Positions 1 through 6,496 of a stretch of DNA of 10,018 bases are shown piece by piece. The translations under genes and the position numbers were made by a program. Positions within the stretch are counted from its first letter, which is position 1; the number at the start of each line of letters is the position of its first letter. The DNA lies in the NCBI GenBank assembly GCA_947467405.1, contig CANIIN010000058.1:1-10018 (forward strand). Direction: 5' to 3'. The stretch is from Betaproteobacteria bacterium. Lineage in GTDB: Bacteria > Pseudomonadota > Gammaproteobacteria > Burkholderiales > SG8-39. The notes beneath the pieces were generated by a model. It saw nothing but the letters and a program-made list of their open reading frames with translations. It ran no database searches and was not told the origin of the DNA.

Positions 1-386
1 GCCGAAGCGATCATGAGGCCGATAGTGACCGGGGCCAGGCCGTTCTCGATGGCGATACGCCAGCGCGCGTCTCGAAAGCGCTGCCAGGCGCCTGCCACCA
101 TCAGCGTGATGATGCTGGTCGGCCCGCACATGGCGGCCGTCGCGACCAGCGCGCCGGCAAACCCCGCCACCTTCCAGCCCACCAGCGTCACCACGAGGAT
201 ATTCGGCCCCGGCGCCGCCTGCGACAGGGCCACCACCTCGGCGAACTCGGTCGAAGTCATCCAGTGATGATGGTCGACCACGATGCGATGCATTTCGGAC
301 AGCGTGGACATCACACCGCCAATGGCCATCATCGACAGACCGAGAAAATCCAGAGCGAGCTGGCGCAAAATGTCGACGTCAGGCAC
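1..386 (-). CDS. Chromate transporter, second (C-terminal-type) half, partial
   Basis: This is the second of two short CHR-family membrane proteins that together correspond to one ChrA chromate/anion transporter of the inner membrane. The window shows 128 codons from the start; the 3' end lies beyond position 1. The visible protein has a hydrophobic first segment (about residues 10-25) followed by GGV, a conserved WMTSTEF stretch (about 42-48), and the family signature SQAAPGPN (about 55-62). Membrane segments follow at about 63-100. The GTG start is chosen because it lies 6-8 nt after GAGGGG, while the upstream ATGs read into a stop. It begins 33 nt after the stop of the first half and in the same reading frame. 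Family membership is clear. The real substrate is not certain, because many CHR proteins have never been tested on chromate. Confidence 0.85.
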   Translation of the reverse strand, partial: MPDVDILRQLALDFLGLSMMAIGGVMSTLSEMHRIVVDHHHWMTSTEFAEVVALSQAAPGPNILVVTLVGWKVAGFAGALVATAAMCGPTSIITLMVAGAWQRFRDARWRIAIENGLAPVTIGLMIAS

Positions 387-419
387 GACCTGCCCCTCGC
401 TGCAGTGACGCCGCCATCC

Positions 420-1040
420 TCATGGCGATGCCTTGGTGTCGGCGGCAACACTTCGATCGGGCCGCGCGCGTTTGCGCAGTTGCAGCCACGCGACCAGCAC
501 GCTGGTCGGCGCCAGCGTCACCAGCACCGTGGCCAGCGGCAGGCGCATGAGGGCGATGGCCACGAAGGCCAGCACACCGAACACCAGGGTCCAGTCACGC
601 GCCCGCGAAGCGGCCGCCATCTTGAATGACATGGAAAGCACAAGGCCCGCCGACACGGCGGCAATGCCGCGCAGCACGGACTTGACCTCGGGAATGTAGC
701 CGTAGGTGGTGTAGAGAAAGCCCACGCCGATCATGATCAGGAACGGGGTGCCCAGCAATCCGAGCAGGCAGGCGGCGGCGCCCGTCTTGCCCTGAAAGCG
801 CAATCCGAGCGCCAGCGACATGTTGACCACGTTGGGGCCCGGCAGAAACTGGCACAGCGACCACATGTCGGTGAATTCCGCCGGCGTCATCCAGCGCCGC
901 TGTTCGACAATCATGCGCCGCGCGAACGGCAGCACGCCGCCGAAGCCGGAGATGCCGGCAATGAAGAACCCCATGAACAATTCGGCGACGCTGGGGTTGG
1001 CCGGCCTGGCCAGATGCTCGCTCGCGGACAGTGGCGTCAT
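420..1040 (-). CDS. Chromate transporter, first (N-terminal-type) half
   Basis: This 206-residue CHR-family integral membrane protein forms the first half of a split ChrA-type transporter. Known members move chromate or sulfate-like anions across the inner membrane. The visible signatures are GISGFGG (residues 29-35), the WMTPAEF segment (50-56), and LCQFLPGPN (62-70), which holds the conserved PGP motif. Hydrophobic segments lie around 20-40, 88-112, 122-140 and 150-185, and the tail is basic. The length matches short-chain CHR proteins that work as pairs; one-piece ChrA proteins are about twice as long. The ATG overlaps the xerC stop by 4 nt (ATGA), which indicates translational coupling to xerC. 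The partner half follows 33 nt downstream. Chromate as substrate is inferred from the family name only. Confidence 0.9.
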   Translation of the reverse strand: MTPLSASEHLARPANPSVAELFMGFFIAGISGFGGVLPFARRMIVEQRRWMTPAEFTDMWSLCQFLPGPNVVNMSLALGLRFQGKTGAAACLLGLLGTPFLIMIGVGFLYTTYGYIPEVKSVLRGIAAVSAGLVLSMSFKMAAASRARDWTLVFGVLAFVAIALMRLPLATVLVTLAPTSVLVAWLQLRKRARPDRSVAADTKASP

Positions 1041-1969
1041 TTCTTCTTTGCCCGCGGATGGGCCTCGTCATAAACCTTGGCGAGGTGTTGAAAATCCAGA
1101 TGCGTATAAACCTGCGTCGTCGAGATGCTGGCGTGGCCGAGCATCTCCTGCACCGCGCGCAGGTCGCCGGAGGACTGCAGCACATGGGTTGCGAACGAAT
1201 GGCGCAGCATGTGCGGATGCACGACAAGCCCCAGTTGCCGGCCGAGGCGCGCAAGTCGCGTTTCAACGACGCCCGGGGCAATGCGCCGGCCGCGTGCGCC
1301 GACGAACAGCGCCGTTTCATCGGGACTGGCGAACTGCGCGCGGATCTCCAGCCAGCGTGCGATGGCGTTCACGGCCTTCGATCCCACCGGCACGCGGCGT
1401 GTCTTGCTGCCCTTGCCGGTGACGGTGATTTCACGATCGGCGTGGATCTCCCGCCACGACGCCACGTCCAGGCTGATGAGTTCGGCCAGGCGCAGCCCGG
1501 ACGAGTAGAACAGTTCGAACATGGCGCGATCACGGATGTCCAGCGGTTCGGCCGGGTTTTCGTGCGGAAGCGCGTCGAGCAGGCGCGCAGTGAGGTCGGG
1601 CGACAGCGCGTTGGGCAGGCGCTTGGGGCTCTTCGGTGCGCGCACGCCGGCGGCAGGATTGACGCCGAATCCGTGATGGCGCGCCAGCCAGTTGAACAAT
1701 CCGCGCCAGGACGACAGCATGCGCGCGATGGACGTCCCGGACAGGCCGCGACTGTGCAGCGCGCCGACGGCGCGCCGCACGTGCGCGTTCTTCAATTGCT
1801 GCAGGGGCGTCTTGCCAGCCTGTTCGAGCAGTGACTCGAGATCGCGCGCATAACCCGTCACCGTGTGCGGCGACAGGCGACGTTCCACTTCAAGATGCTT
1901 GAGATAGGCGGCGATCAGGTCGTTCCCCACCGGGCGCGGGGCATCATCACCGATGGGTTCTATGGACAC
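1037..1969 (-). CDS. xerC: Tyrosine recombinase XerC
   Basis: XerC acts with XerD and FtsK at the dif site to resolve chromosome dimers at cell division. The 310-residue protein has the N-terminal core-binding domain (about 13-100) and the C-terminal catalytic domain (about 115-305). All six catalytic positions are present: Arg160 (SGLRLAEL), Lys186 (TGKGSK), His253 and Arg256 (HMLRH), His279 (LGHAS) and the nucleophile Tyr288 (VYTHL). The start is a GTG giving residues VSIEPIGDD. No ATG exists in this frame near the expected start, and the open frame further upstream only runs antisense-like through the DUF484 gene. The ribosome binding site is weak, so the GTG is likely but not proven. The gene follows the DUF484 gene by 44 nt, as in the dapF-DUF484-xerC order known from E. 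coli, and overlaps the chromate transporter gene by 4 nt. That context favours XerC over XerD. Confidence 0.93.
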   Translation of the reverse strand: MSIEPIGDDAPRPVGNDLIAAYLKHLEVERRLSPHTVTGYARDLESLLEQAGKTPLQQLKNAHVRRAVGALHSRGLSGTSIARMLSSWRGLFNWLARHHGFGVNPAAGVRAPKSPKRLPNALSPDLTARLLDALPHENPAEPLDIRDRAMFELFYSSGLRLAELISLDVASWREIHADREITVTGKGSKTRRVPVGSKAVNAIARWLEIRAQFASPDETALFVGARGRRIAPGVVETRLARLGRQLGLVVHPHMLRHSFATHVLQSSGDLRAVQEMLGHASISTTQVYTHLDFQHLAKVYDEAHPRAKKK

Positions 1970-2013
1970 TAGCGTCTGTTGACCATGACATGCATGCGGC
2001 GCCGGTGGCCCGA

Positions 2014-2700
2014 TCAGATGAAGCGCAGCAGGCCGGCGCTGAGAAAGTCGCCGAGACGCTTGAGGTACAGAGTGCCCATGTCGGGATAGAAGCGCGTGAC
2101 CTCTTCGCTGCCGAAAGCCAGCACGCCGAAGCATTCGCGAGCAACGGTGGAGTCGGCGCCCGACGCAGGCGGGGGCACCATCAGCGCCACATGCGCCACC
2201 GAGCGCACGTGGACGGCGCCGGCGCCGAACCAGCTGGCGGCCTCGACATTGCCACTGGGGCCGCAGTATGGCTCCGTGAGGCCGAGCGCATAGTCCCTGA
2301 TCTCGGAACTGACCGGGCTGAACTCGGGGCGATCGGCGCCCTCGCCGGTGTGATCCTTCCACAGCCGGATGGCCGTATGCGGCACGGTGAAGTCTTCGCT
2401 GAGGTTGTAATAGAACGCCGCGAGCAGGCCGGCCAGATCGCGCGCCGGCAGCAGGGCCTGCGCCAGGCGATGCATCTTGTCGCTGATGTCCACGTTCTCT
2501 TCGCCGAACTGAATCAGTTCCGTCAGCTTGGCGCGGTAGACCTTGTTCTCGTCGCGCAGCGCGATGACCTGGCGATCCGCCAATGGAATGGCCTTGCCGC
2601 CATGCGGGCTGGCGACGGAGATCTGCGTCAGCAGTTCGGCGTGATCCTCGAAGAAGCCGGGGTTTTCTTTGAGGTACTGGGCGACGCTGTCTGCGTTCAT
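2014..2700 (-). CDS. DUF484 family protein
   Basis: This 228-residue protein belongs to the DUF484 family (E. coli YigA relatives), whose molecular function is not established. It begins with the typical sequence MNADSVAQYLKENPGFFEDH. A stretch rich in charged and heptad-like residues (about 40-85) may form a coiled coil, and the rest resembles a GAF-like sensory fold (about 85-228). There is no signal peptide or membrane segment, so it is probably cytoplasmic. The start at 2700 has AGAGGA about 8-12 nt upstream. An in-frame ATG 87 nt further up would add residues unlike the family. The gene lies between dapF and xerC, the same neighbourhood as in E. coli (dapF-yigA-xerC). That suggests a link with XerC expression or cell division, but this is inference from position only. 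Confidence 0.88.
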   Translation of the reverse strand: MNADSVAQYLKENPGFFEDHAELLTQISVASPHGGKAIPLADRQVIALRDENKVYRAKLTELIQFGEENVDISDKMHRLAQALLPARDLAGLLAAFYYNLSEDFTVPHTAIRLWKDHTGEGADRPEFSPVSSEIRDYALGLTEPYCGPSGNVEAASWFGAGAVHVRSVAHVALMVPPPASGADSTVARECFGVLAFGSEEVTRFYPDMGTLYLKRLGDFLSAGLLRFI

Positions 2701-2775
2701 GTTGTTGTGATTCCTCTGATGTCGCGTGATGAGCGAGTGTTCTAGGGCTCGCCAATGCACCCCTAACTCATTGGG

Positions 2776-2866
2776 GGAAGCTGTCAATATGTCTCAAAAA
2801 CCTGCAATACCTTCGCCAAGCTTCCCTCTGAAGCGGGGATATACAAGGGGGCATGCCCCCTTGTTC
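2776..2866. repeat. Dispersed repeat copy 1 (palindromic core)
   Basis: This is the first of two copies of an intergenic repeat; the other is at 7424-7512 in the same orientation. The strong core is 2818-2866, about 90 percent identical to 7463-7512 by eye, with four mismatches and one indel. It includes exact shared runs aagcttccctctg and ggggatatacaagggggc. Further left the similarity is weaker but still visible (ggaag, then gtctcaa). Inside the core, 2843-2864 is a perfect 22-bp palindrome that can fold as a 9-bp stem with a CATG loop. The copy starts 9 nt after the dapF stop on the minus strand. No coding potential or transposase is seen. Confidence 0.8.
2843..2864 (-). terminator. Palindrome just after dapF, possible 3' hairpin
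   Basis: This perfect 22-bp palindrome begins 11 nt past the dapF stop in the direction of dapF transcription. The RNA would form a GC-rich 9-bp stem (ACAAGGGGG / CCCCCUUGU) with a CAUG loop. The bases after it on the minus strand (AUAUCCCC) are not a U tract, so it does not fit a normal intrinsic terminator. A role in 3' end protection or partial transcription attenuation before the DUF484 gene is possible. Since the palindrome belongs to the dispersed repeat, it may have no role specific to dapF. Confidence 0.35.
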
Positions 2867-2875
2867 GATATTTCG

Positions 2876-3730
2876 TTATAGATCGATCTCGCCGTCAAAA
2901 ACCTTCACCGCCGGCCCCGTCATCCAGACCGCCGCCTGAAGAGCATCGTTGCCTGCATTGTCCGCGCCATCCCAACGTATCGTCAAATCGCCGCCATGCG
3001 TGGTCACGCGCACCGGCGAGTCGAGCAACCCGCGGCGGATGCCGGCCACGACTGCGGCACAGGCGCCGGTGCCGCAGGCCAGCGTCTCGCCGGCACCGCG
3101 CTCCCAGACCCGCAGGCGGATGTGGCCGCGATTCACCACTTCCATGAACCCGGCGTTGACTCGTTTGGGGAACGAAGGATGGTTCTCGATCAGCGGCCCC
3201 TGCGTGGTGACCGGCGCCGCGTCGGCATTCGCCACCACCTGCACCGCGTGCGGATTGCCCATCGATATGGCGGTAATCTGCACGGTCTGGCCTCCCACGG
3301 CCAGCGCTTGCACTAATTCATTCGAACTAGAGGCGTACGGAATGCGTTGCGGCTCGAAAATCGGCATGCCCATGTTGACCGTGACTTCGCCGTTCGACTC
3401 CAGGCGCAGCACAATCAGGCCGGACAGGGTTTCGACGCGGATCTCGTCCTTGTCCGTGAGGCCTTCGTCGCGCACGAAGCGCACGAAGCAGCGCGCGCCG
3501 TTGCCGCACTGCTCCACTTCGCCGCCGTCGGCGTTGTAGATGCGGTAGCGGAAATCGGCGTCCGACCCCTGCGGCTTCTCGACCACCAGCAACTGGTCGC
3601 AGCCGACGCCGAAGTGCCGATCGGCAATGCGCCGCACCTGCTCGGGTGAAAGCTCCACGCGCTGGCTGATGGCATCGAAGACAACGAAATCGTTGCCGGC
3701 ACCGTGCATTTTCGTGAAGCGTAGTTTCAT
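2876..3730 (-). CDS. dapF: Diaminopimelate epimerase
   Basis: DapF interconverts LL- and meso-diaminopimelate without a cofactor, supplying meso-DAP for peptidoglycan and lysine. The 284-residue length is usual for the family. The N-terminal motif KMHGAGNDF (residues 7-15) is diagnostic. Both catalytic cysteines are present, Cys75 in QCGNGARC and Cys219 in ACGTGAC, one in each of the two mirror-image domains. The start at 3730 gives MKLRFTKMHGAGNDF, as in the family. A longer in-frame ATG at 3790 would add 20 residues encoded largely by an inverted-repeat element and is unlikely. No good ribosome binding site is seen at 3730. The gene lies 162 nt after the acyl-CoA dehydrogenase, and its 3' end is followed at once by a palindromic repeat. 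Confidence 0.96.
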   Translation of the reverse strand: MKLRFTKMHGAGNDFVVFDAISQRVELSPEQVRRIADRHFGVGCDQLLVVEKPQGSDADFRYRIYNADGGEVEQCGNGARCFVRFVRDEGLTDKDEIRVETLSGLIVLRLESNGEVTVNMGMPIFEPQRIPYASSSNELVQALAVGGQTVQITAISMGNPHAVQVVANADAAPVTTQGPLIENHPSFPKRVNAGFMEVVNRGHIRLRVWERGAGETLACGTGACAAVVAGIRRGLLDSPVRVTTHGGDLTIRWDGADNAGNDALQAAVWMTGPAVKVFDGEIDL

Positions 3731-3743
3731 GACAGGGAAGGCG

Positions 3744-3861
3744 CCGCGGATGAACGCGGAGAACGCGGACAAAGGCGGAATGCAATCCAACAGCTCGACG
3801 CAACGCGGCGATGCCGCGTCGTCGTAGGGTTTGATCCGCGTCCGTCCGCGTTCATCCGCGG
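3744..3861. repeat. Composite inverted-repeat element with CGCGGA units
   Basis: Two perfectly complementary 17-bp arms, ccgcggatgaacgcgga at 3744-3760 and its inverse at 3845-3861, enclose 84 bp. Beyond the perfect arms the same short unit continues. On the left, CGCGGA starts at 3745, 3755 and 3764, with GGCGGA at 3774. On the right, TCCGCG starts at 3835, 3845 and 3855. Spacing is 9-10 bp, close to one helical turn. In the middle, 3803-3819 forms a 7-bp stem with a 3-nt loop (acgcggc-gat-gccgcgt), extended by cgacg/cgtcg at 3796-3800 and 3820-3824 across a 2-nt bulge. The element fills most of the gap between the acyl-CoA dehydrogenase and dapF. It has no credible protein-coding content. 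Confidence 0.75.
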
Positions 3862-3892
3862 CAGCCCTTCTTTCATAGCCAGTCTCCGCACC

Positions 3893-5068
3893 CTAATAAG
3901 ACTTCGGCAGACCGAGCATCTGCTCGGCGATGTAGCACAGGATCAGTTGCGGGCTGATCGGGGCGATGCGCGGGATCAGGCTTTCGCGCAGGTATCGCTC
4001 GACGTGGTACTCCTTGGCGTAGCCGTAGCCGCCGTGCGTCATGACCGCCTGAGTACAGGCCTTGAATGAGGCCTCGGCGCCGAGATACTTGCAGGCATTG
4101 GCCAGCGCGCCGGTCTGCTTGTCGTTCTTGCCGCTGTCGTAACGCCACGCCGCCTGGAAGGTCATGAGGTTGGCAGCCTCGAGCTCCATCCACGATTCGG
4201 CCAGCGGATGCTGGATGGCCTGGTTCTGGCCGATCGGGCGGCCGAACACCACGCGCTCCTTGGCGTACTGCGTGGCGCGCTTCAATGCCACGCGCCCCAG
4301 GCCGACCGCCTCGGCGCCGATCAGGATGCGCTCCGGGTTCATGCCGTCGAGGATGTATTCGAAGCCGCGGCCCTCGTCGCCGACGCGGTCCTCGACCGGG
4401 ATTTCCATGCCGTCGAAGAACACCTGGTTGGAGTCCACGCACTTGCGGCCCATCTTCTCGATGAGGCGCACCTCGGCCTTGTTGCGATCGAGCGTGGTGT
4501 AGAAGAGAGACAGGCCCTCGGTCTTCTTCTTCACTTCCTCGATGGGCGTGGTGCGCGCCAGCAGCAGGATCTTCTCGGCCACCTGCGCGGTGGTGGTCCA
4601 TACCTTGGCGCCGTCGACGATGTAACGATCGCCCTTCAATACCGCGCGGGTCTTCAGCTTGGTGGTATCGAGGCCGGTATTCGGCTCGGTGACGCCGAAG
4701 CAGGATTTCTCCTTGCCGGCGATGAGCGGCGGCAGCATGCGCTTTTTCTGTTCTTCATTGCCATACACCACCACCGGGTTCAGGCCGAAGATGTTCATGT
4801 GGATGGCCGAGGCACCGGACATGCCGGCGCCCGACTCGGCGATGGCCTGCATCATGATGCAGGCTTCGGTCACGCCCAGACCGGCGCCGCCATAGGCTTC
4901 CGGCATGCAGATACCCAGCCAGCCGTCAGCCGCCAGCGCCTGATGCAGTTCCTTGGGAAAGCCACCGACACGATCCTTCTCCAGCCAGTAATCGTCACCA
5001 AACTTGCTGCAGATGCGGTTGATCGCCTCGCGGACGGCTTCCTGTTCGGGGGTGAATGCAAATTCCAT
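3893..5068 (-). CDS. Acyl-CoA dehydrogenase family protein
   Basis: This is a 391-residue FAD-dependent acyl-CoA dehydrogenase, expected to introduce a C2-C3 double bond in an acyl-CoA thioester and pass electrons to electron-transfer flavoprotein. The N-terminal helical domain covers about 1-118, the beta domain about 122-225 with the flavin-contact motif CFGVTEPNTGLD (123-134), and the C-terminal helical domain about 235-391, including ERVVFGRPIGQNQAIQ and HGGYGYAKEYHVERYLRE. The usual C-terminal YEGT-type catalytic Glu segment is replaced by RIAPISPQL. Glu246 in MNPERILIG lies where isovaleryl-CoA and long-chain dehydrogenases carry their base. The ATG has AAGGAG upstream. It follows the CoA-binding gene by 67 nt on the same strand. 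The substrate (branched, aromatic or other) cannot be told from sequence alone. Confidence 0.92.
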   Translation of the reverse strand: MEFAFTPEQEAVREAINRICSKFGDDYWLEKDRVGGFPKELHQALAADGWLGICMPEAYGGAGLGVTEACIMMQAIAESGAGMSGASAIHMNIFGLNPVVVYGNEEQKKRMLPPLIAGKEKSCFGVTEPNTGLDTTKLKTRAVLKGDRYIVDGAKVWTTTAQVAEKILLLARTTPIEEVKKKTEGLSLFYTTLDRNKAEVRLIEKMGRKCVDSNQVFFDGMEIPVEDRVGDEGRGFEYILDGMNPERILIGAEAVGLGRVALKRATQYAKERVVFGRPIGQNQAIQHPLAESWMELEAANLMTFQAAWRYDSGKNDKQTGALANACKYLGAEASFKACTQAVMTHGGYGYAKEYHVERYLRESLIPRIAPISPQLILCYIAEQMLGLPKSY

Positions 5069-5115
5069 TTTCGCTCCTTGTTCTATTCCGATTGATTCTG
5101 TTGTCCAATGTTCGT

Positions 5116-5129
5116 GCCGGCAAGCCGGC
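5116..5129 (-). other. Short hairpin after the CoA-binding gene
   Basis: A 14-bp palindrome (gccggcaagccggc) lies 6 nt past the stop of the CoA-binding protein gene in its direction of transcription. It allows a 5-bp GC stem with a 4-nt loop. No T-rich tail follows on the minus strand, so it is at best a weak pause or 3' stability structure before the acyl-CoA dehydrogenase gene. Confidence 0.3.
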
Positions 5130-5135
5130 TCGACG

Positions 5136-5555
5136 TCAGGCCGTCATCAACTGCGTGTAATCACTGAGAATGCAGCGATCCATCACCACGATCATGCCAC
5201 CCGCCACCGCACGCTCGGCCGCCTCTTCATTGATGGCGCCCTCCTGCATCCAGATCTTCTTCAGGCCCAGCCTCAGGCAATCATCCACGATGGCCGGGAT
5301 GAATTCTCCGGCACGGAATACGTTCACCAGGTCGATCGGTTCAGGCACCGCCGACAACTCGCGATACGCCTTCTCGCCCAGGCCCTCGCTGATGGCCGGC
5401 CGTACCGGGATGATGCGAAACCCGTAGCGCTGCATGGAGCGCGAGATGTTGTTGCTGGGCCGGCCCGGGCGCGGCGAAAAGCCGACCACGGCAATGGTCT
5501 TCACACCCGTCAGCATGGCGCGGATGTGTTGCGCGTCGGGGTTGGCAAAGCTCAT
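5136..5555 (-). CDS. CoA-binding protein, YccU-like
   Basis: This 139-residue cytoplasmic protein is a single Rossmann-fold CoA-binding domain of the CoA_binding_2 / YccU type. Such proteins resemble the CoA-binding part of succinyl-CoA synthetase alpha subunits but lack the catalytic domain, and their cellular role is unclear. The nucleotide-binding start is TIAVVGFSPRPGRPSN (residues 20-35). The conserved strand RIIPV follows at 47-51, then FRAGEFIP (80-87), the strong signature WMQEGAINEEAA (102-113) and VMDRC (124-128). The start at 5555 follows GGGGA by about 8 nt. Upstream in-frame residues are basic, low-complexity and unlike the family. It lies 46 nt after an acyltransferase gene and 67 nt before the acyl-CoA dehydrogenase. 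A link with CoA thioester handling is only suggested by the domain and neighbour. Confidence 0.9.
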   Translation of the reverse strand: MSFANPDAQHIRAMLTGVKTIAVVGFSPRPGRPSNNISRSMQRYGFRIIPVRPAISEGLGEKAYRELSAVPEPIDLVNVFRAGEFIPAIVDDCLRLGLKKIWMQEGAINEEAAERAVAGGMIVVMDRCILSDYTQLMTA

Positions 5556-5601
5556 CGCGCATCCCCATGATGCAGTCCCACGACAACGACGCTGCGTGGC
5601 G

Positions 5602-6483
5602 TCAGTACCATTTCGCCTCGCCCGCCGGTCTGGTCTTGAATCGTTTGTGCGTCCACAGATATTGCTCCGGCATTTCAAGAACGCGCTGTTCGATGAAGTC
5701 GTTCATGCGGCGCGTGTCGGCCTCGATGTCCTGGCCAGGGTAATTATCCCACGCGGGATGGCAGCACAATTCATAACGTCCGCCGGGCAGCATGCGTGTC
5801 ACGCAAGGCACCACGCGCGCCGCCATCTCGCCGCGACCGGCCAGGCGCGCAAGACGCGCGAGGCCAGTGATGGTGGCGGCCGGCACGCCAAAGAAAGGCA
5901 CGAACAGCGCATCGCGCGGACCGTAGTCCATGTCCGGCAGGTAATAGAACGGCACGCCATCCTTCAGTGCCGACAGCGCCGGACGGATGCCCTCCTGGCG
6001 CGAAAACAGTTGCTGCCTGCCGAAGCGCATGCGGCCGTCATGCAGCGCGTCGCTCATGACCCGGCTCTTCTGGTTGGCATAGACGCTGGCCAGATCGAGT
6101 TCGCAGGTAAGGCGCGTCCAGCCAGCATCCAGGCCGACGAAATGCGGCGCGAACAGGATAACCGGCCCTTCGGCCTGCGCAACACGCAGATGCTGCATGC
6201 CGGCAACGGTAATGCGATTCATGACCGTGTCGCGCGACGACCACCACAGCACACCGCGATCCAGCAGCGAGCGGGCAAAGCAGGCGAAGTGGCCCCTGGC
6301 GATGGCCTCGCGCTCCGCAGCGCTCAGGTCCGGGAAACAGCGCTCCAGATTGATGTGGCACACCGTGCGTCGCTCCCGCGCCAGGGCGTAGAGCAGCATG
6401 CCGAATGCGCTGCCGATCGCCGCCAGCAGCGCGCCGGGCAACAGACGCAGCAGCCACATCAGCGCCAGTCCGAGCCGGGCCAT
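5602..6483 (-). CDS. LpxL/HtrB-family lipid A acyltransferase (second of pair)
   Basis: This 293-residue inner-membrane acyltransferase is predicted to add a secondary acyl chain to lipid A (Kdo2-lipid IVA pathway), using acyl-ACP at the cytoplasmic face. A hydrophobic N-terminal segment (about 5-33) anchors it. The catalytic HX4D motif is His114-Asp119 in APHFVGLDAGW. Downstream, LPDMDYGPRDALFVPFFGVPAAT and the C-terminal YLWTHKRFKTRP closely resemble classical LpxL. The start at 6483 follows GAAGG by about a dozen bases and gives MARLGLALMW; the open frame further upstream overlaps the preceding gene and has no family likeness. It lies 13 nt after the first acyltransferase, so the two are almost surely cotranscribed. 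Which acyl chain and position it uses cannot be read from the sequence. Confidence 0.92.
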   Translation of the reverse strand: MARLGLALMWLLRLLPGALLAAIGSAFGMLLYALARERRTVCHINLERCFPDLSAAEREAIARGHFACFARSLLDRGVLWWSSRDTVMNRITVAGMQHLRVAQAEGPVILFAPHFVGLDAGWTRLTCELDLASVYANQKSRVMSDALHDGRMRFGRQQLFSRQEGIRPALSALKDGVPFYYLPDMDYGPRDALFVPFFGVPAATITGLARLARLAGRGEMAARVVPCVTRMLPGGRYELCCHPAWDNYPGQDIEADTRRMNDFIEQRVLEMPEQYLWTHKRFKTRPAGEAKWY

Positions 6484-6496
6484 CACGTCGCAACCT

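Noticed and set aside
1031..1834. A 267-residue plus-strand open frame antisense to xerC
   Set aside because: It lies wholly opposite the conserved XerC catalytic domain and shows no domain of its own.
1037..2755. A 572-residue open frame on the minus strand that could look like a fusion ending in XerC
   Set aside because: Only the last 310 residues resemble a protein family. The upstream part overlaps the DUF484 gene in another frame and has the arginine/alanine-rich composition of a GC-rich shadow frame.
2740..2787. A consensus TTGACA on the minus strand (2787 to 2782) as a promoter for the DUF484-xerC genes
   Set aside because: At 16-17 nt spacing the -10 region reads as TAGGGG or AGGGGT, a poor match, so I do not claim a promoter.
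3744..3861. The CGCGGA units as a CRISPR array
   Set aside because: Units are only 6-8 bp with 9-10 bp period and are arranged as inverted arms, with no spacers of normal length and no cas genes.
4208..5095. A 295-residue plus-strand open frame antisense to the acyl-CoA dehydrogenase
   Set aside because: Its His/Ala/Arg/Leu-rich composition and exact overlap with a clearly real gene mark it as a shadow of codon bias.
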